A stretch of DNA of 64,000 nucleotides from Rhizomys pruinosus. Its lineage: Eukaryota > Chordata > Mammalia > Rodentia > Spalacidae. Below the pieces are notes generated by a model. It had not been told where the DNA came from. It worked only from the letters and a program-made list of their open reading frames with translations, and ran no database searches. The stretch spans positions 168,044-232,043 of the forward strand of contig VZQC01005904.1 in assembly GCA_009823505.1 (NCBI GenBank). Direction: 5' to 3'. A program made the translations under genes and the position numbers. Positions 44,828 to 55,826 of the stretch are shown piece after piece; positions within the stretch are counted from its first letter, which is position 1, and each line of letters begins with the position of its first letter.

Positions 44828-45279
44828 AGTTTGCAAGAGTGAAGGGGTCATCAGTTCTTCCTCCATGGTTTCAGAGAGCTGCCAAGGTCAGGCAGAGTGC
44901 AGCAGGGGTGTCCCTGCATAAAGAAGGCCCTGATAGGCCATTGCATGAAGCTGTGAATGTGAAGCCTGGTTGGCAGCGGAGACCCCAAGAAGACATTCGA
45001 GATGCCAGACCTGTGAGATATTTGCCAAGGAGAGCTGCATACAGGGAGTGGTACCAGCCTAAGAAAGAGATGTATGTTGCAAGCAAAGCTGGAAGAGCTG
45101 AGCCATCTAAGCCCTTTGGAAGTCAAGTCCCAGAAGTTGCACATGGAGCTACTGGACTTGGTGTTTGCCCTGCAGGTTTTTGGTCTTGTTTTGGTCCAGT
45201 ATTTCCTCACTATGCCTCTATTCCTCCCTTTTGGAATGGAAATGTGTATTCAGTTCCACTGTACGTTGGGAGTATGTAA
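44776..45279 (+). pseudogene. Second overlapping open frame in MaLR internal region (167 codons)
   Basis: Overlaps the first frame by about 50 bases in the -1 phase, an arrangement reminiscent of retroviral frameshift junctions. It is Arg/Pro-rich early, with a hydrophobic, aromatic C-terminus. No domain recognised. One indel since insertion could have produced the phase change. Confidence 0.45.
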
Positions 45280-45442
45280 TTTGCCTTTTGATTTTACAGG
45301 AGCTTACAGTTAAGAGATTGGCCTGAGTCTCAGAAGAGACCTTGGACTGTGGACTTTTGAATGGCATTGAGACTGGTAAAGACTGTGGGGACTTTTAAGG
45401 TTGGACTAAATGCATTTTGCATTTTATATGGTCAGGAGCCTA

Positions 45443-45461
45443 TGGGGGCCAGGGAGTGTAA
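45443..45461 (+). other. MaLR polypurine tract
   Basis: TGGGGGCCAGGGAGTGTAA lies immediately upstream of the 3' LTR, the position of the plus-strand primer. Confidence 0.75.
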
Positions 45462-45820
45462 TGTGGTGGTTTGAATGAGTGTCACCCATAGGCTCTAGGT
45501 ATTCAGACGTTTTTCTCCAGTTGGTGGCGCTGTATTTGGAGGTCTTGGGGTGTGTGGTCGTGCTGGAGGAAGTGTGTCACTGGGGGCAGGCTTAGTGAGT
45601 TTTAACAAGCCTCGTGGTCTACAGTCGCCCTCTTTCTGCTTCCTGTGCTCTTTGCGAGATGTGACCCTCGGTTTACTGCTCCAGATCCAGCCGCCATGCC
45701 TCCCGCCACAATGGACTCTAATTCCCTGGAACCGCCAATCGTAAGCTCAAATAAACTCTTCCTTTTATAAGTTCCTTGGTCATGGTGCTTTATCACAGCA
45801 ACAGAAAAGTGACTAATGCA
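45462..45820 (+). mobile_element. MaLR (ORR1-like) 3' LTR
   Basis: 359 bp, TGTGGTGGTTTGAATGAG to GTGACTAATGCA, followed by the GCATA duplication. Several differences from the 5' LTR are at CpG sites kept in this copy (GCCGCCATGCC, GAACCGCC). Confidence 0.92.
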
Positions 45821-45837
45821 GCATACATTTAAAAATA

Positions 45838-45988
45838 TTTTTTTCGTCTTTTTGAGACAGGGTTTTCCTGTAGCCCCAGCTGGCCTGGAACTCACTCTGT
45901 AGACCAGGCTGGTCTTGAACTCACAGAGATCCACCTGCCTCTGCCTCCCAAGTGCTAGGATTAAAGGCATGTGCCACCATGCCCAGCT
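45838..45988 (-). mobile_element. B1 SINE inserted in the B3 tail
   Basis: Antisense near-consensus B1 (GTCTTTTTGAGACAGGGTTT to CACCATGCCCAGC). AAAAATATTTTTT and AAAAAATGTTTTTT on its sides suggest a low-complexity target duplication. Confidence 0.93.
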
Positions 45989-46018
45989 TAAAAAATGTTT
46001 TTTTTAAAAGAGATTCTG

Positions 46019-46157
46019 GCTGGGGTGTTATGGCACATGCCTTTAATCCCAGCACTTGGGAGGCAGAGGCAGGTGGATCTCTGCAAGCTCAAGGGCAGCC
46101 TGGTCTACATAGTGGGGCTACAGGGAGACCCTGTCTGGAAAAGATTTAAAAAAAAAA
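46019..46157 (+). mobile_element. B1 SINE with target duplication
   Basis: Sense B1 lacking part of its middle, flanked by AAAAGAGATTCTG (46006-46018) and AAAAGAAATTCTG (46155-46167). It landed in the 3' target duplication of the B3 SINE and forms an inverted pair with the B1 at 45838. Confidence 0.9.
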
Positions 46158-46171
46158 AGAAATTCTGTTTT

Positions 46172-47284
46172 CTTGTTCAAGTAAACTTGTCAGGCCTACC
46201 AATACACGGAGCCTTGCAATTATTACCAGAACCCCACAGGTAGTAGAATGCTTTGAATATTTAATGTGGGAGAGTTCATAGTAGAGTCACCATTATTAGA
46301 GGGACCGAGTTCTCATGCTAGTAGACTTGGAAATTCCCCTTCACTGCTGCAGGGGTATGGAACTGAGGGATAACACACAGCTCCTGGCCTGAGGACTGAG
46401 TGCTGTGGGGACTGCAGGGCCCACATTTAACTGCTTGCTCACATGTCACAATTATTTCACTGCTTTGATGAACATACACTGGGTGGATCCATAAAGCATT
46501 GTTGCAGGGTAGCCCTGAGGCTCATTCATGTTCTCCTGTGAAGGGTCTCCTCTCCAGGCCCTGCCAGGGGTCTCCTCTTTGAGAAAATCCAGCCTTCCAG
46601 AAGATTTCTATTGATAATTTATTAACTAATTCTGCACTGATTCAATTTAATCAGTTCATGTGGACTATATCACCTATATACATTTTTTTTTTAAGACATG
46701 GTCTTAAAGTGGCCTGGAGCTTGCTAGGTAGACCAGGCTGGCTTCAATATCATGTGCTGGGGTTAAAAACATGCACCACTGGCACCTATGCACATTTCTG
46801 TCAGATTAAATCAAACCTAGTAAGGTGACCAAGATAACCCTTCTTCTCATCTAAGCTCCAAAGGTACATTCTTAGGGTTAAATTCACATTTTCTTTTGGT
46901 ATCATATTTTTGTTTATTTGTTTTTGGTTGAGTGTGTGTGATATTTGGTTTGGGTTTTTGAGACTATATAGCTCAAGATACCTCAGATTGCTATTAGCAC
47001 AGGCTGGCCTAGAGCTATCTAGCTTCCTGTCAGCCTTCCATGTGCTCCGGTGGACACCACTACACTGATAGTCACACGCCACCATGCCCAGCCATACTGG
47101 CATCTTTTAATACAACATTTCAAACACACGAAGTGAACCTAGTGTCAACATTTGTCACCTGTTGACCAGTCTTTTTATCAGCCCATCTCACTTCCATTTC
47201 CACCTTACCCAGTATTATCTTGAAACAAATTTCAGTTCTTGGATAATTTCATTTTCAATGTAACAGCTTCAGAAGATCAAGGTC
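46172..47284. other. Mostly unassigned DNA with degraded SINEs
   Basis: A partial antisense B1 lies at 46688-46790 (GTAGACCAGGCTGGCTTCAA) and a diverged SINE-like antisense piece at about 46945-47095 (CACGCCACCATGCCCAGCC end). The remainder shows no recognised family; AT-rich in places. Confidence 0.5.
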
Positions 47285-47804
47285 TTTTTTGATAGCTTTA
47301 TTGATGAATGATTGAAACATAACAAGTTATACATAGCTAAAGTATATATTGGAGAAGTTTGACATATTTATATATCTCAAAATAGTGCCACAATTAAGAA
47401 CAGAAATGCCTATCATCACAAATTTTCTTTGTGGTTCCCACAATTATGAAGCTGATTTGTTACAATAGGCTGGCTACATTTCTTAAGAGTTTTCTGTAAG
47501 TAGACACAGAGTATATATTCCTTTTTTATTGACCATAATGATTTTGGGGGTTTAGTCATGCAGCTACTCTTTTCAATCACTGCTTCTGTGAGGCTAAGTG
47601 GCAGCTTGTGAATCCATTCACCTGCTGGAGTGTAGCTCGGGAGCTTTTAGTTTTTGGCAAGTACAAACAAAGCTATCACACATGCTTGGATACAAGTCTG
47701 CATAAATACATGATTTCATTTCTTCGATGGCGTAAAGAACCAAGAGTGGAATGACCGGGTCATCTGCTAGATATCCTTCAACTCTTATTTTTACTGCATT
47801 TTTT

Positions 47805-47955
47805 AGTGTGTGTATATATGTAGGGTAGGTGATCATGCCACAGTGCACATGTGGATGTCAGAGGACAGCTGGTAGCAGTCGATCATGTGGGTCCCAGGGA
47901 TCAAAGTCAGCTCATAGGCTTGGTGCCTCTAACTGCTGAGCCAGCTTACTGGCCC
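47805..47955 (-). mobile_element. Old B3-type SINE, antisense
   Basis: GTGTATATATGTAGGGTAGG tail side, GGATGTCAGAGGACAGCTG, GGTCCCAGGGATCAAAGTC and AACTGCTGAGCCAGCTTACT head side. Confidence 0.75.
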
Positions 47956-47961
47956 TCTTTG

Positions 47962-48113
47962 CTTGTTTGTTTGTTTGTTTGTTTTTTCGTTTTTTTGAGA
48001 CAGGGTCTAACTGTAACCCCAACTGGCTTGGAACTCGCTATGTAGACTAGGCTGTCCACCTGCTTCTGCCCCCTCAAGTGGTAAAATTAAAAGTATGTGC
48101 CATCAAGGCTGGC
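47962..48113 (-). mobile_element. Old B1 SINE
   Basis: (GTTT)n then TTTTGAGACAGGGTCTAAC and AACTCGCTATGTAGACTAGG, with an internal deletion before the CACCTGCTTCTG segment. Confidence 0.85.
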
Positions 48114-48119
48114 TTTGGC

Positions 48120-48276
48120 TCTTTTTTTTTTTTGGTCTTTTTGAGATAGGGTCTCCCTGTAGCCCCAGCTGGCCTGGAACTCACTATGTAGACCAGGCTG
48201 GCCTCATAACTCACAGAGATCCACCTATATCTGCCTCCTGAGTGCTGGGATTAAAGGTGTGCACCACCACTTTAGC
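48120..48276 (-). mobile_element. B1 SINE
   Basis: Poly-T, GGTCTTTTTGAGATAGGGTC, near-consensus core and TTAAAGGTGTGCACCACCAC. Confidence 0.94.
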
Positions 48277-48715
48277 TTTTAAAAACTGACAAAATGTCCT
48301 TACCGTTTTCCATTCCTATGAGCCCAGAGTGAGAGACCCTGTTGCTCCCCAATCTTTGCAAATCCTCCATTAAGAAGTCTCTTATCCATTAGGGGAGAGG
48401 GTGTAGTGGTCCCTCCTCGTGGCTGAAATAACAGTTCCCTGATGACTACCGATGCTGGCTGTCCTTCCACTTGCTTATTCCCCGCTTCTATCTGGTCTTT
48501 GGTGAAATATCTTTTCAGATCTTATGTCATTAAAAGAAATAGTATGTTGTTTGCTTTCTTTAAATTACTTCATTAAACTTTTGGATACAAACCCTTTGTC
48601 ATAGATGTTTTGTATGTATTTTCTCTCACTTCTGTGGCTTTCTTTGCTATTTTCCTGAGAATCTTATGAAGAGCAAAAGTTTATATTTTATTATGATGAT
48701 GCCCCATCCAGAGGC

Positions 48716-48716
<1 letters not shown>

Positions 48717-48751
<35 letters not shown>

Positions 48752-49000
48752 AGGGTCATGTGTGTAGATGCAGATGCATGTTTGTGTACATGTATGTGGA
48801 GGTCAGAGGTCAGTCTTAGTTTTTGACATAGTGATCTCTCTGAGACTTGCTGACGAGGCTAACTGGGATAAAACCCCCAGTGCTGAGATTATGAGCACCT
48901 GCTGTCACACCTGGCCATTTCTAGGTGCATGATGTGATTGTACTCAGGTGCTTATGTTTGGGCAGCAAATGTGTTACCCACTGAGCTGACTCTCAAGCCC
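48717..49000 (-). mobile_element. (TG)n plus old B4/RSINE-like element, antisense
   Basis: A pure (TG)n run at 48719-48748, then TGGAGGTCAGAGGTCAGTCT, GTGCTGAGATTATGAGCACC and TTACCCACTGAGCTGACTCT, the antisense of a composite tRNA-SINE/B1 element. Family assignment is tentative. Confidence 0.65.
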
Positions 49001-49370
49001 AAGGCATTATTTCTCTTATGATTTGTGCTTTATCTTACTAAATGTAACAATTCCAATGCCAAATTCAAGATTACTAAACTTTTCCCCCGTTTTATTCTAG
49101 GAGTTTGATCCTTTTGGTCCTTTATTTCTATCTATGATCTGTTTCGAATTCATTTTTCCTGTGCTGTGAAGTAAGAGCTGAGGGTTTGTTGGTTTGTGGC
49201 ATATGACTATCCTGTTTTTCAGTATTATTTCTTGAAGGCCGTGTGATTCACTGTACTTCCTACACTGAATTTCCATGGTGCTTTTGTCAAAAAGAAACTG
49301 ACGGTGTGCATGTGAGGCTGTCAACTTGCAATTGTGCCATTGATCTGTATTAACTTACGTTGACACCACT

Positions 49371-50224
49371 ATGATGGAGTAAATACAAAGTAAATGATAA
49401 AGCTTTTTAATCAGCTCTTGGTAAGAAATGCAGCCCTGGAAATGTTACCAACTGAACTTCCATCTCTGCTCTCCCATGACAGAGGGTCTTGCTGCCATTC
49501 AGGCAGTGAGAAGGGGGACCCTGGAGACCCTCTCCACCCTGACACGGATGAGGAGACAATAGGGGAGCATGACTGAGAAAAAATGGAAAGGGTGGGTTGG
49601 GTCATCTAACAGAACCAGCTTTAGAGAGAGACCTAGAGAGATCAGAGATGGCGAGAAATACTGAGGAAATAGGTGGCTCTGATTCCCACAAAGACTCTCT
49701 CCAGAGTAGACAAAGCTTATGCTACTGCTTCAGTTAAGGTTATGACTTTAAAATACAGAAGACCAAAATGGCCTCCCTCTCAGCACTGTCTCTCCACTGA
49801 AAACATGACCCTGTATCGGGGTTTTGGATGTTGGAGGAGGGTTCATATTAGAAATACACTAAGGAAAAAGCTTGAAAGACTTTTTATGGCATTCATCCGA
49901 GAGGCTATGGCTGTCTTGTGGGGTTGGTAACTAGTGACATAAGGAGTAGCTGTAAATCTAAAGGCTAGACTTCAGCAAGACCTCGGAGGAGGCAGGAACA
50001 ACCACAAGGCAAACAGTCAACCCAAGATGCCAGATACCATCTCCAAGCGCCCAGAGCAGAGAGATCATGGTGAGCTAAATGGACACCAGCTTCAATATCC
50101 AGTTGGAAAATGTCCACAGAGGGAGGACGTTCCAGAGAAGACACTGAAGCAATGAATGAGTGGACAGATGGGTGTGCTTAGCCAACACATGGGAGAACCT
50201 GGCACGTGGTCCATTTTGCTTATG
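49371..50224. other. Unassigned single-copy DNA
   Basis: No repeat recognised. Two opposed frames of 60 and 64 codons (49394-49576 plus, 49411-49605 minus) overlap without known motifs. Confidence 0.4.
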
Positions 50225-50710
50225 TATTACTCAGGTTCCCTAGAGGAACAGAACCATGAGAACTAATATATAGATTACAAAGGAAATTTATCAGATTGGT
50301 TTACACAATTGTCTGTGCAGTCCAACAATGCTCATCTGCATGCTGGCATTCCGCAGCTGTTTTATCCACAAGGCTGGATGCCTCAGCACCCCAGTCTGGC
50401 ACTGAAGGCCTGGAGGATTCCTGGGGAGCTGTGGGCCTTCAGCACCTATTGGAAGGCCAAAGAGGCTGGTTTCTGATGTCAGTGAAGTGGCAGCGGCAGC
50501 AGCAGGGGCGGTGCACTTGGCGTGGGAGGGAGCGAAGGCTTTCACTCAGACCTCTATGACCGGGCTGCTGCTGGAAGGCACTGCTCAGGCTGAGAGAGGG
50601 TCTTCCCGCTCAGTTAACCCTTCCAGGAAATGCTCTCACACACTTCCACAGATCCATCTAGAGGCAGGTCTCTTAGCCGATCCGAGATCCAATCAAGTTG
50701 ACAACTAATA
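50225..50710 (-). mobile_element. Ancient LTR-like repeat, antisense
   Basis: ACTCAGGTTCCCTAGAGGAA, AATTTATCAGATTGGTTTAC, CAGTCTGGCACTGAAGGCCT and ATCCAATCAAGTTGACAACT read as the antisense end of a mammalian repeat related to 42343-42960. A partial copy lies at 59320-59515. It overlaps GC-rich frames that I do not consider coding. Confidence 0.6.
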
Positions 50711-51305
50711 TTAGCGCTGTGACTGGTACAGATCACTAAGAACCTCATCTTTCCTCATGTCCGAATAACACTGGGGCCAGAGAGCCCAGGGAACTAGTCC
50801 AAGCACTTCTGTGAACCCAGAGTGCGATAGTTCAGCATAATCAAGATGTTCCAACTCTGTCTCCACTGTGACTGAACCACGTCAGAGGCAGAAGGCATAG
50901 GGTGGTCCTTAGTACTTGGACACTGGAGGCCACTAGAAGGAACACACTAGGTCCAACTTCCTTGTTTCTCCTCTTGAAACAACAGACTTTTCACAATTTT
51001 TAAGGAGGTTAATTTTGGTTCTTTTTTTCTTTATTATAGCCCAAATCATCCAAGATGAAGCTCTACATAAAACAATGGAGAGTTGATATTTCTTTATTTT
51101 CAGTAAAAGCAATGCCCTAAAGATGTTTGCCAAATTCACCTTGTGAGGCAGAGACTGGTTTTTGGCCAAAGCTTCCTGGCTTTGGGATAGCAGCTTGCAG
51201 TTCACAAGTGGCTCTCTGAATGGATGATACCGGGGCCCTGGTATCAGGGTACTTAGGATCTGCTACCCTCTCTATCTCCTTTTTGAAGATTCACAAAATT
51301 GTCAG
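50711..51305. other. Unassigned DNA
   Basis: No gene or repeat recognised. The longest frame is 90 codons on the minus strand (50933-51205), without motifs. Confidence 0.4.
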
Positions 51306-51445
51306 CCTGTTGAAGGTTCCAAAGTTTATGAAAAGATATTCAATATCATTAGTCTTTAGGAAACACAAATCAAAACCACCATGAGATAATACTTCCTACA
51401 CACTAGTGTGGCAATGATTTATAAAAAAAAAAAAGGTTGATAAAG

Positions 51446-51568
51446 GTTGGGTGTGGTAGCACACACCTTTACTCCTAGTACTTGGAAGGCAGAGGTAAGC
51501 AGATCTTTGTGAGTTCAGCCTGATCTACATAGCAAGTACCCGGCCTGCCAGGCTTTCACAGCATCTCA
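51446..51568 (+). mobile_element. Old B1 SINE, 3' truncated
   Basis: GTTGGGTGTGGTAGCACACA, TACTTGGAAGGCAGAGGTAA and CTTTGTGAGTTCAGCC; the 3' part is diverged. Confidence 0.85.
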
Positions 51569-51580
51569 ACAAACAAACAG

Positions 51581-51765
51581 CCAGGCATGGTGCCGCACAC
51601 CTTTAATCCTAGACAGAGGCAGTCAGATCTCTGTGAGTTCAAGGCCAGCCTGGTCTACATAGTGAGTTCAAGGCCAGCCTGGTATACATAGTGAGTTCCA
51701 GGACAGCTGGGGTTACAGGGAGACCCTGTCTCAAAAAGACAAAAACAAAGAAACAAACAAGATGG
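51581..51765 (+). mobile_element. B1 SINE with triplicated 29-bp module
   Basis: Sense B1 from AGCCAGGCATGGTGCCGCAC to CTGTCTCAAAAAGACAAAAA. The 29-bp module starting GAGTTCAAGGCCAGCCTGGT occurs at 51635-51663 and again at 51664-51692, followed by the diverged third module (GAGTTCCAGGACAGCTGGGG, 51693-51721). Ordinary B1 has two such modules. Confidence 0.92.
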
Positions 51766-52015
51766 ATAATAATAAAGTTGACAAAAATATAAAGAAACGT
51801 TAGCAAGGACTCAATATAGTGCAGGTGTGTCAGAACAGAGTGTGATGGTTGCTTGAGGAGCTGAACATGGAGCTACTATATAATTCCACCATTTCCACTC
51901 CTAGGCATGTACCGAGAGAATGAAAAACTTAGGTGCTGCTAAAGCTCATTCATGCATGCTTATAAAGCATTCTTCATAATACCAAAAAGTGGGAGGAACT
52001 CAAACATCCCCACAG

Positions 52016-52394
52016 CACACCTGCAACAGCACTGATGAGCCTTGGAGATCGGAGAAAGAAGTAAAAACTAAAGGCTGTAGGCTCCAGGGTTCCATTCACA
52101 GCTGGGAACATTGTTTTGTATGTTATTTACATATGACTTCCCTTGTCTGTGCCTCTCTGCAGCTTTATAAACATTTTGGGAAGGGAAAGTATGATTTTTG
52201 TCTCACTGAAGCTCTTTTCCTCGACATCCATAGGGCCATAGGATGCATGCATGTCAGACAGTCCATAATATCCATCTGGGATTTTGTATCCCAAATGAGT
52301 TAAACTGCTTAGCAAATTAAGTAAATAACAACAACAGTAACGAAAACAAGCTAGCATAGTCCTAGGCACTGGAAACATAAGGAGCAAGCCTGCT
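52016..52394. other. Unassigned DNA, possibly further degraded repeat
   Basis: A 104-codon plus-strand frame (51989-52303) and an 86-codon minus frame overlap here. Part may continue the ancient L1; no domain seen. Confidence 0.35.
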
Positions 52395-52870
52395 GTGTTG
52401 GACTTTTGGTCACTATGACAAATGCCCAGAGAAACAAGTTAAGGAAGAAAGATGTATCTTGACTCATGGTTTCATTCTGAGATTGGCTGGGTCTAAGCTT
52501 TAGGCCCAAAGTGAGGCAGAAGGTAATGATGACGGAGCCATAGGAAGCTGCTCACCTCACTGGCGACTGGAAGGCAAAGAGAAAGACAGGAAAGGGCCAA
52601 GGACAAGTCGTATGTTTCTGGGACATGCCCACTGTGATCCACTTCTTCAAACTCCAGTCCATCTGTTTCCACCACCTCCCAACAATGACGTCATCAGGCT
52701 GCGACCCCCTCCTGTGGATTACTCCACGTACTGTCAGGACTTTCACGAACCAATGACTCTCAATGACTGGGTCTGTCAGCTGGGGACCAAGCCTCCTTTG
52801 GAGTTGTGCTTCATATCCAAGCCACAATACTTCTGGTCCCGTTTCTGATACAAGGCTGGGGGTCACACCA
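52395..52870 (-). mobile_element. Probable ancient MaLR-like LTR, antisense
   Basis: GTCACTATGACAAATGCCCA, GAAGAAAGATGTATCTTGAC, TCATGGTTTCATTCTGAG and CCAATGACTCTCAATGACTG resemble antisense LTRs with the GTTGCTATAACAAAA-type start seen at 57420 and 62870. Tentative; overlapping frames of 78-119 codons lack motifs. Confidence 0.45.
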
Positions 52871-54129
52871 GAAAATGGAGACACCTTTGCTAGTGTAAGT
52901 GCTGAAGTCACATCAAGTCATATTTTTCATGTTGTCCAAACTTTGAAATACCCTAGTAGAGGCTCCAGCTTTGAGTCCTACCCTCTGGCTGTAGGAGAGT
53001 AGTCAGGGGATTTCTTTTCCAGCATTCGTAACTGTTGCCTTCCTTTGAGCCCCAGTTGAAGACTTCTGCTTAGGAGTTCTGTTAGCACAAATCTATCTCC
53101 TCAAAGATGAAGTCTGACTGTGACAAGACAGGTCCTCCAGGCTTTCAGTGTGTAGGAAGGACAAGACACAGATGGACTGATGGAGTCTTGGTTTTTCCAC
53201 TGAGCATCCACTTCCGGGTCTAACAAGAATGGCATACAGAACAACTGGTATTGTCTAAATAAAATATTCTTTATTGAAAACAAATTGTCGCATTTGCTTA
53301 TGTGCTGCTCTGAGCCTGTAATATGATTTCTTGGTATCAGTCTCTTTTTCTGAAAGAAGAAATGGACCGTGGAGACCTAAAGGACAATGGACCATGGGAA
53401 GGCAGCACTGGAGGACAGACACTGAGCATAGGAGCCTAGGTTTCCCAAGACAGCACACAGACAATGTGAGAAATAGGTCTGGAGGCAAGCAGGCTCTAGC
53501 ACAGGGTGTCTGACTGGGCTGCAGGCAGCAGGAACTCCCCCTGAGGAGAAGCTAGCTGGAGGGTAAGGTTACCAACCTCCACTGAGCCCTGGAAACCAGT
53601 CTTTCTGGCTTGCCTGGGGTCAGAGGGCAGGTTTCCCAGCAGGTTACTGGCTTTTCAGAGGCTCTGGACTTGTCCCCCTCCCTTCCCCCTGCCCCAGGGG
53701 AGACCAGGGCAGGAAGTTTCAGATGACTGGGCTCCTGGGTCACTCAGGGAGCCCCTTTTCATGCTCCTAAATTCAGTCTGATGGAAAGGAACAGAAGCTG
53801 CTGCCAAGTACTAACAGGCGACCGGGGCCGTCTTGGGCCTGAGGGCTGCACCTGGTCTCTCACTGGCTCTTACACTTGAAGCTACTGAATTTACATGTAA
53901 TTAAAGACCACCACAGTGTGGACCAAGCTTCTAGGCCTGGAATTGTCTACATTAGACACAGGAGGCCTCTCCAATGACACGGTGTGGTTTATGCTTCTCC
54001 TCTGCAATGGGCCTTAACCATTCTCCAAGGACAGAATACAGGGGCTAAGGTTGTTTGCTTGAGGATGAGAAAACTCAAGTGTGACTTATTGTCTTCAAAT
54101 ATGCAGAGGCATTTATTACCAAGAGACAA
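52871..54129. other. Unassigned single-copy DNA
   Basis: No repeat recognised. An AATAAAATATTCTTTATTG polyadenylation-like motif near 53258 reads similarly on both strands but has no associated gene. GC rises around 53560-53900. Frames are all under 85 codons. Confidence 0.35.
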
Positions 54130-54690
54130 TGGCTGCCTCTTTCTTTCTTAAACTGCAAGAAGAGAAGGCTCCCCTCGCCCTCGCTGCTGGCTAGCTGTCA
54201 TAGTACTGGAAGGTTGCTGGGTATGGGAGTGAGTAGCCATTAACATCAACAGTCTTACCCAGCTGTGAACCCTCTGAACTGCAATAATGACTGGTATGGC
54301 TAGATATACCACCCACGGGTGCAATAATGGCACAAATATTATGGGGGTTACCAACTGCTTTCTGATTGGATTTAAGGCCAACTTCACTAGAAGAAACACT
54401 TTCCTGTTGCTATAAATCTGGCCAATAACCCATGGTTGGAGAGCTCACAGACTCCAGAGGTGAACCTAGTGCTGTTACTCTGGTAATTTTGGATATAGTA
54501 TCAAACTGCCCTCTAAATTTGTATGCCCATAGCGCAGTGTTCAGACCTTATCAGAGAGGTTTATTTGTGCAGTAGATGATGGTTAACGCAGAAAGTTACA
54601 ACTGGTCAAAGTGTAGAGAATAAGTGACTGTGCACTCTTGGGATACCCCAGACATCTGAGCCTGGTGAGACAAGAGCCCTTGGCTTCTAG
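54130..54690 (+). repeat. Degenerate copy of the unclassified repeat at 10928-12436
   Basis: GGTGCAATAATGGCACAAATA, TTGGATTTAAGGCCAACTTC, GCAGTAGATGATGGTTAACG and AAGTTACAACTGGTCAAAGT occur in the same order as related words at 11550-11860. It is single here and not part of the assembly duplication, so it confirms an interspersed family. Confidence 0.65.
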
Positions 54691-55080
54691 TGGACTTATG
54701 AAGGGCAAGGAATCTGTCCCCACTGGAGTCTGTGCCTGGCACACTCTAGGTGCCCAGTACAGGAGCCAGGACTGCTGACTGGACTGTAAGGAGGTTTAGG
54801 AGGAGCTAAAGTGGAGCCCCAGGCTTCCCAGTGTGGGAGTGGAGGGACAAACAAGGAAGCAGGCAGGTGCCTTAAGAGGCCCAGACAGCCCCAGCTGGGC
54901 TTCAGAAGCACAGTCCTGCATGGAGTGATTCTCCCACACTGTCTTCTTGCTCTGTACTAGAACCACTGCCATGGACCACGGTGGAATCCACAGTTAGTCC
55001 CTGTTACTCTCTCCAACTCATCCATTCCCTGTATTCCATCTCCACAGAAACCTTGTCCGCCCTGAAGAACGCTTATTGCA
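54691..55080. other. Unassigned DNA
   Basis: No gene or repeat recognised. A 71-codon minus frame (54696-54911) has no motif. Confidence 0.35.
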
Positions 55081-55295
55081 GGGGCCAGGGAGAAGGCTCA
55101 GTGGATAAAGTGCTTGCCATGTAAGCATGAAGACCAGATTTGGGTTCCCCAGAGCCCATGTCAATGCCAGGTGGGCACGGTGGCCTGTCTGTAATTCCAT
55201 TACTCAGAAGGCAAAGATAGAAGATCCCTGGAGCAAACTAACCCCTAGCAGAGAGCCTGTGAGCAGGTAAAAGACCCTGTCTTTATGAATAAGGT
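55081..55295 (+). mobile_element. B4-like composite SINE (ID plus B1)
   Basis: GGGGCCAGGGAGAAGGCTCA, GTGCTTGCCATGTAAGCATG and GGGTTCCCCAGAGCCCATG (ID-type head) are followed by AGGTGGGCACGGTGGCCTGT and GTAATTCCATTACTCAGAAG (B1-type part). This fits the known B4 architecture. Confidence 0.75.
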
Positions 55296-55424
55296 AGAAA
55301 GTGATGAGACAGACTCCTCGTGTCAACCTCAGCTTTCCATCTGCCCACACATTCACATATATATGACATGCAACTGAACACACATATTTTCCTACATACA
55401 TGTAAACAGATGTACACACATATG

Positions 55425-55425
<1 letters not shown>

Positions 55426-55460
<35 letters not shown>
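55426..55460. repeat. (AC)n microsatellite
   Basis: About 17 uninterrupted CA dinucleotides. Confidence 0.96.
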
Positions 55461-55464
<4 letters not shown>

Positions 55465-55826
55465 TGCTTCTCACTTCTTATCCCAAGACAAGGGTAGACT
55501 CTTAGAGGGCTTTCAAGGGCAGAGAGGCCTCCAGCTGCCCTGGAGGGGTGTTGGGCTTTGCATATTGCATGAGTGGAGGCTCACTACTGTCTATTCTGGT
55601 GCTGTGCTATGGGTTGGGGTCCCATCTGGATAAAGCCTGGCCCTGACTGGAGCTCTTAGTCTGCAGTAACAGTCAGGGCCAGGACCATGTAGTGAGCAAC
55701 AAGGCTGGAGGAAATCAGGGGTACCGACAACCTCCACATGAGTTTTTCATGTCAGTTTTCTTAAGACCATTCAATGAGGTTAGCAATCTCTTTGTGAGTC
55801 CATCCCATTTTGCAAGTTGATCCTTG

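Larger units (their letters stand above)
47285..49370 (-). pseudogene. Ancient L1 3' UTR, antisense, split by SINEs
   Basis: AGCTTTATTGATGAATGATT, ATCCATTCACCTGCTGGAGT, TTTTGGCAAGTACAAACAAAG, GGATACAAACCCTTTGTCAT and GGTGCTTTTGTCAAAAAGAA follow the antisense order of old mammalian L1 (L1M-type) 3' ends. SINEs at 47805, 47962, 48120 and about 48760 interrupt it. Non-coding. Confidence 0.75.
51306..52015 (+). pseudogene. Ancient L1 3' UTR, sense, split by B1 elements
   Basis: TTCAATATCATTAGTCTTTAGG, CACAAATCAAAACCACCATG, then after the SINEs ATGGAGCTACTATATAATTC, CACTCCTAGGCATGTACC and CATAATACCAAAAAGTGGG follow sense L1 3' UTR order. Confidence 0.7.

Noticed and set aside
53240..53290. Polyadenylation signal of a hidden gene near 53258
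   Set aside because: AATAAA-like text in AT-rich DNA is common; no upstream coding sequence on either strand supports it.
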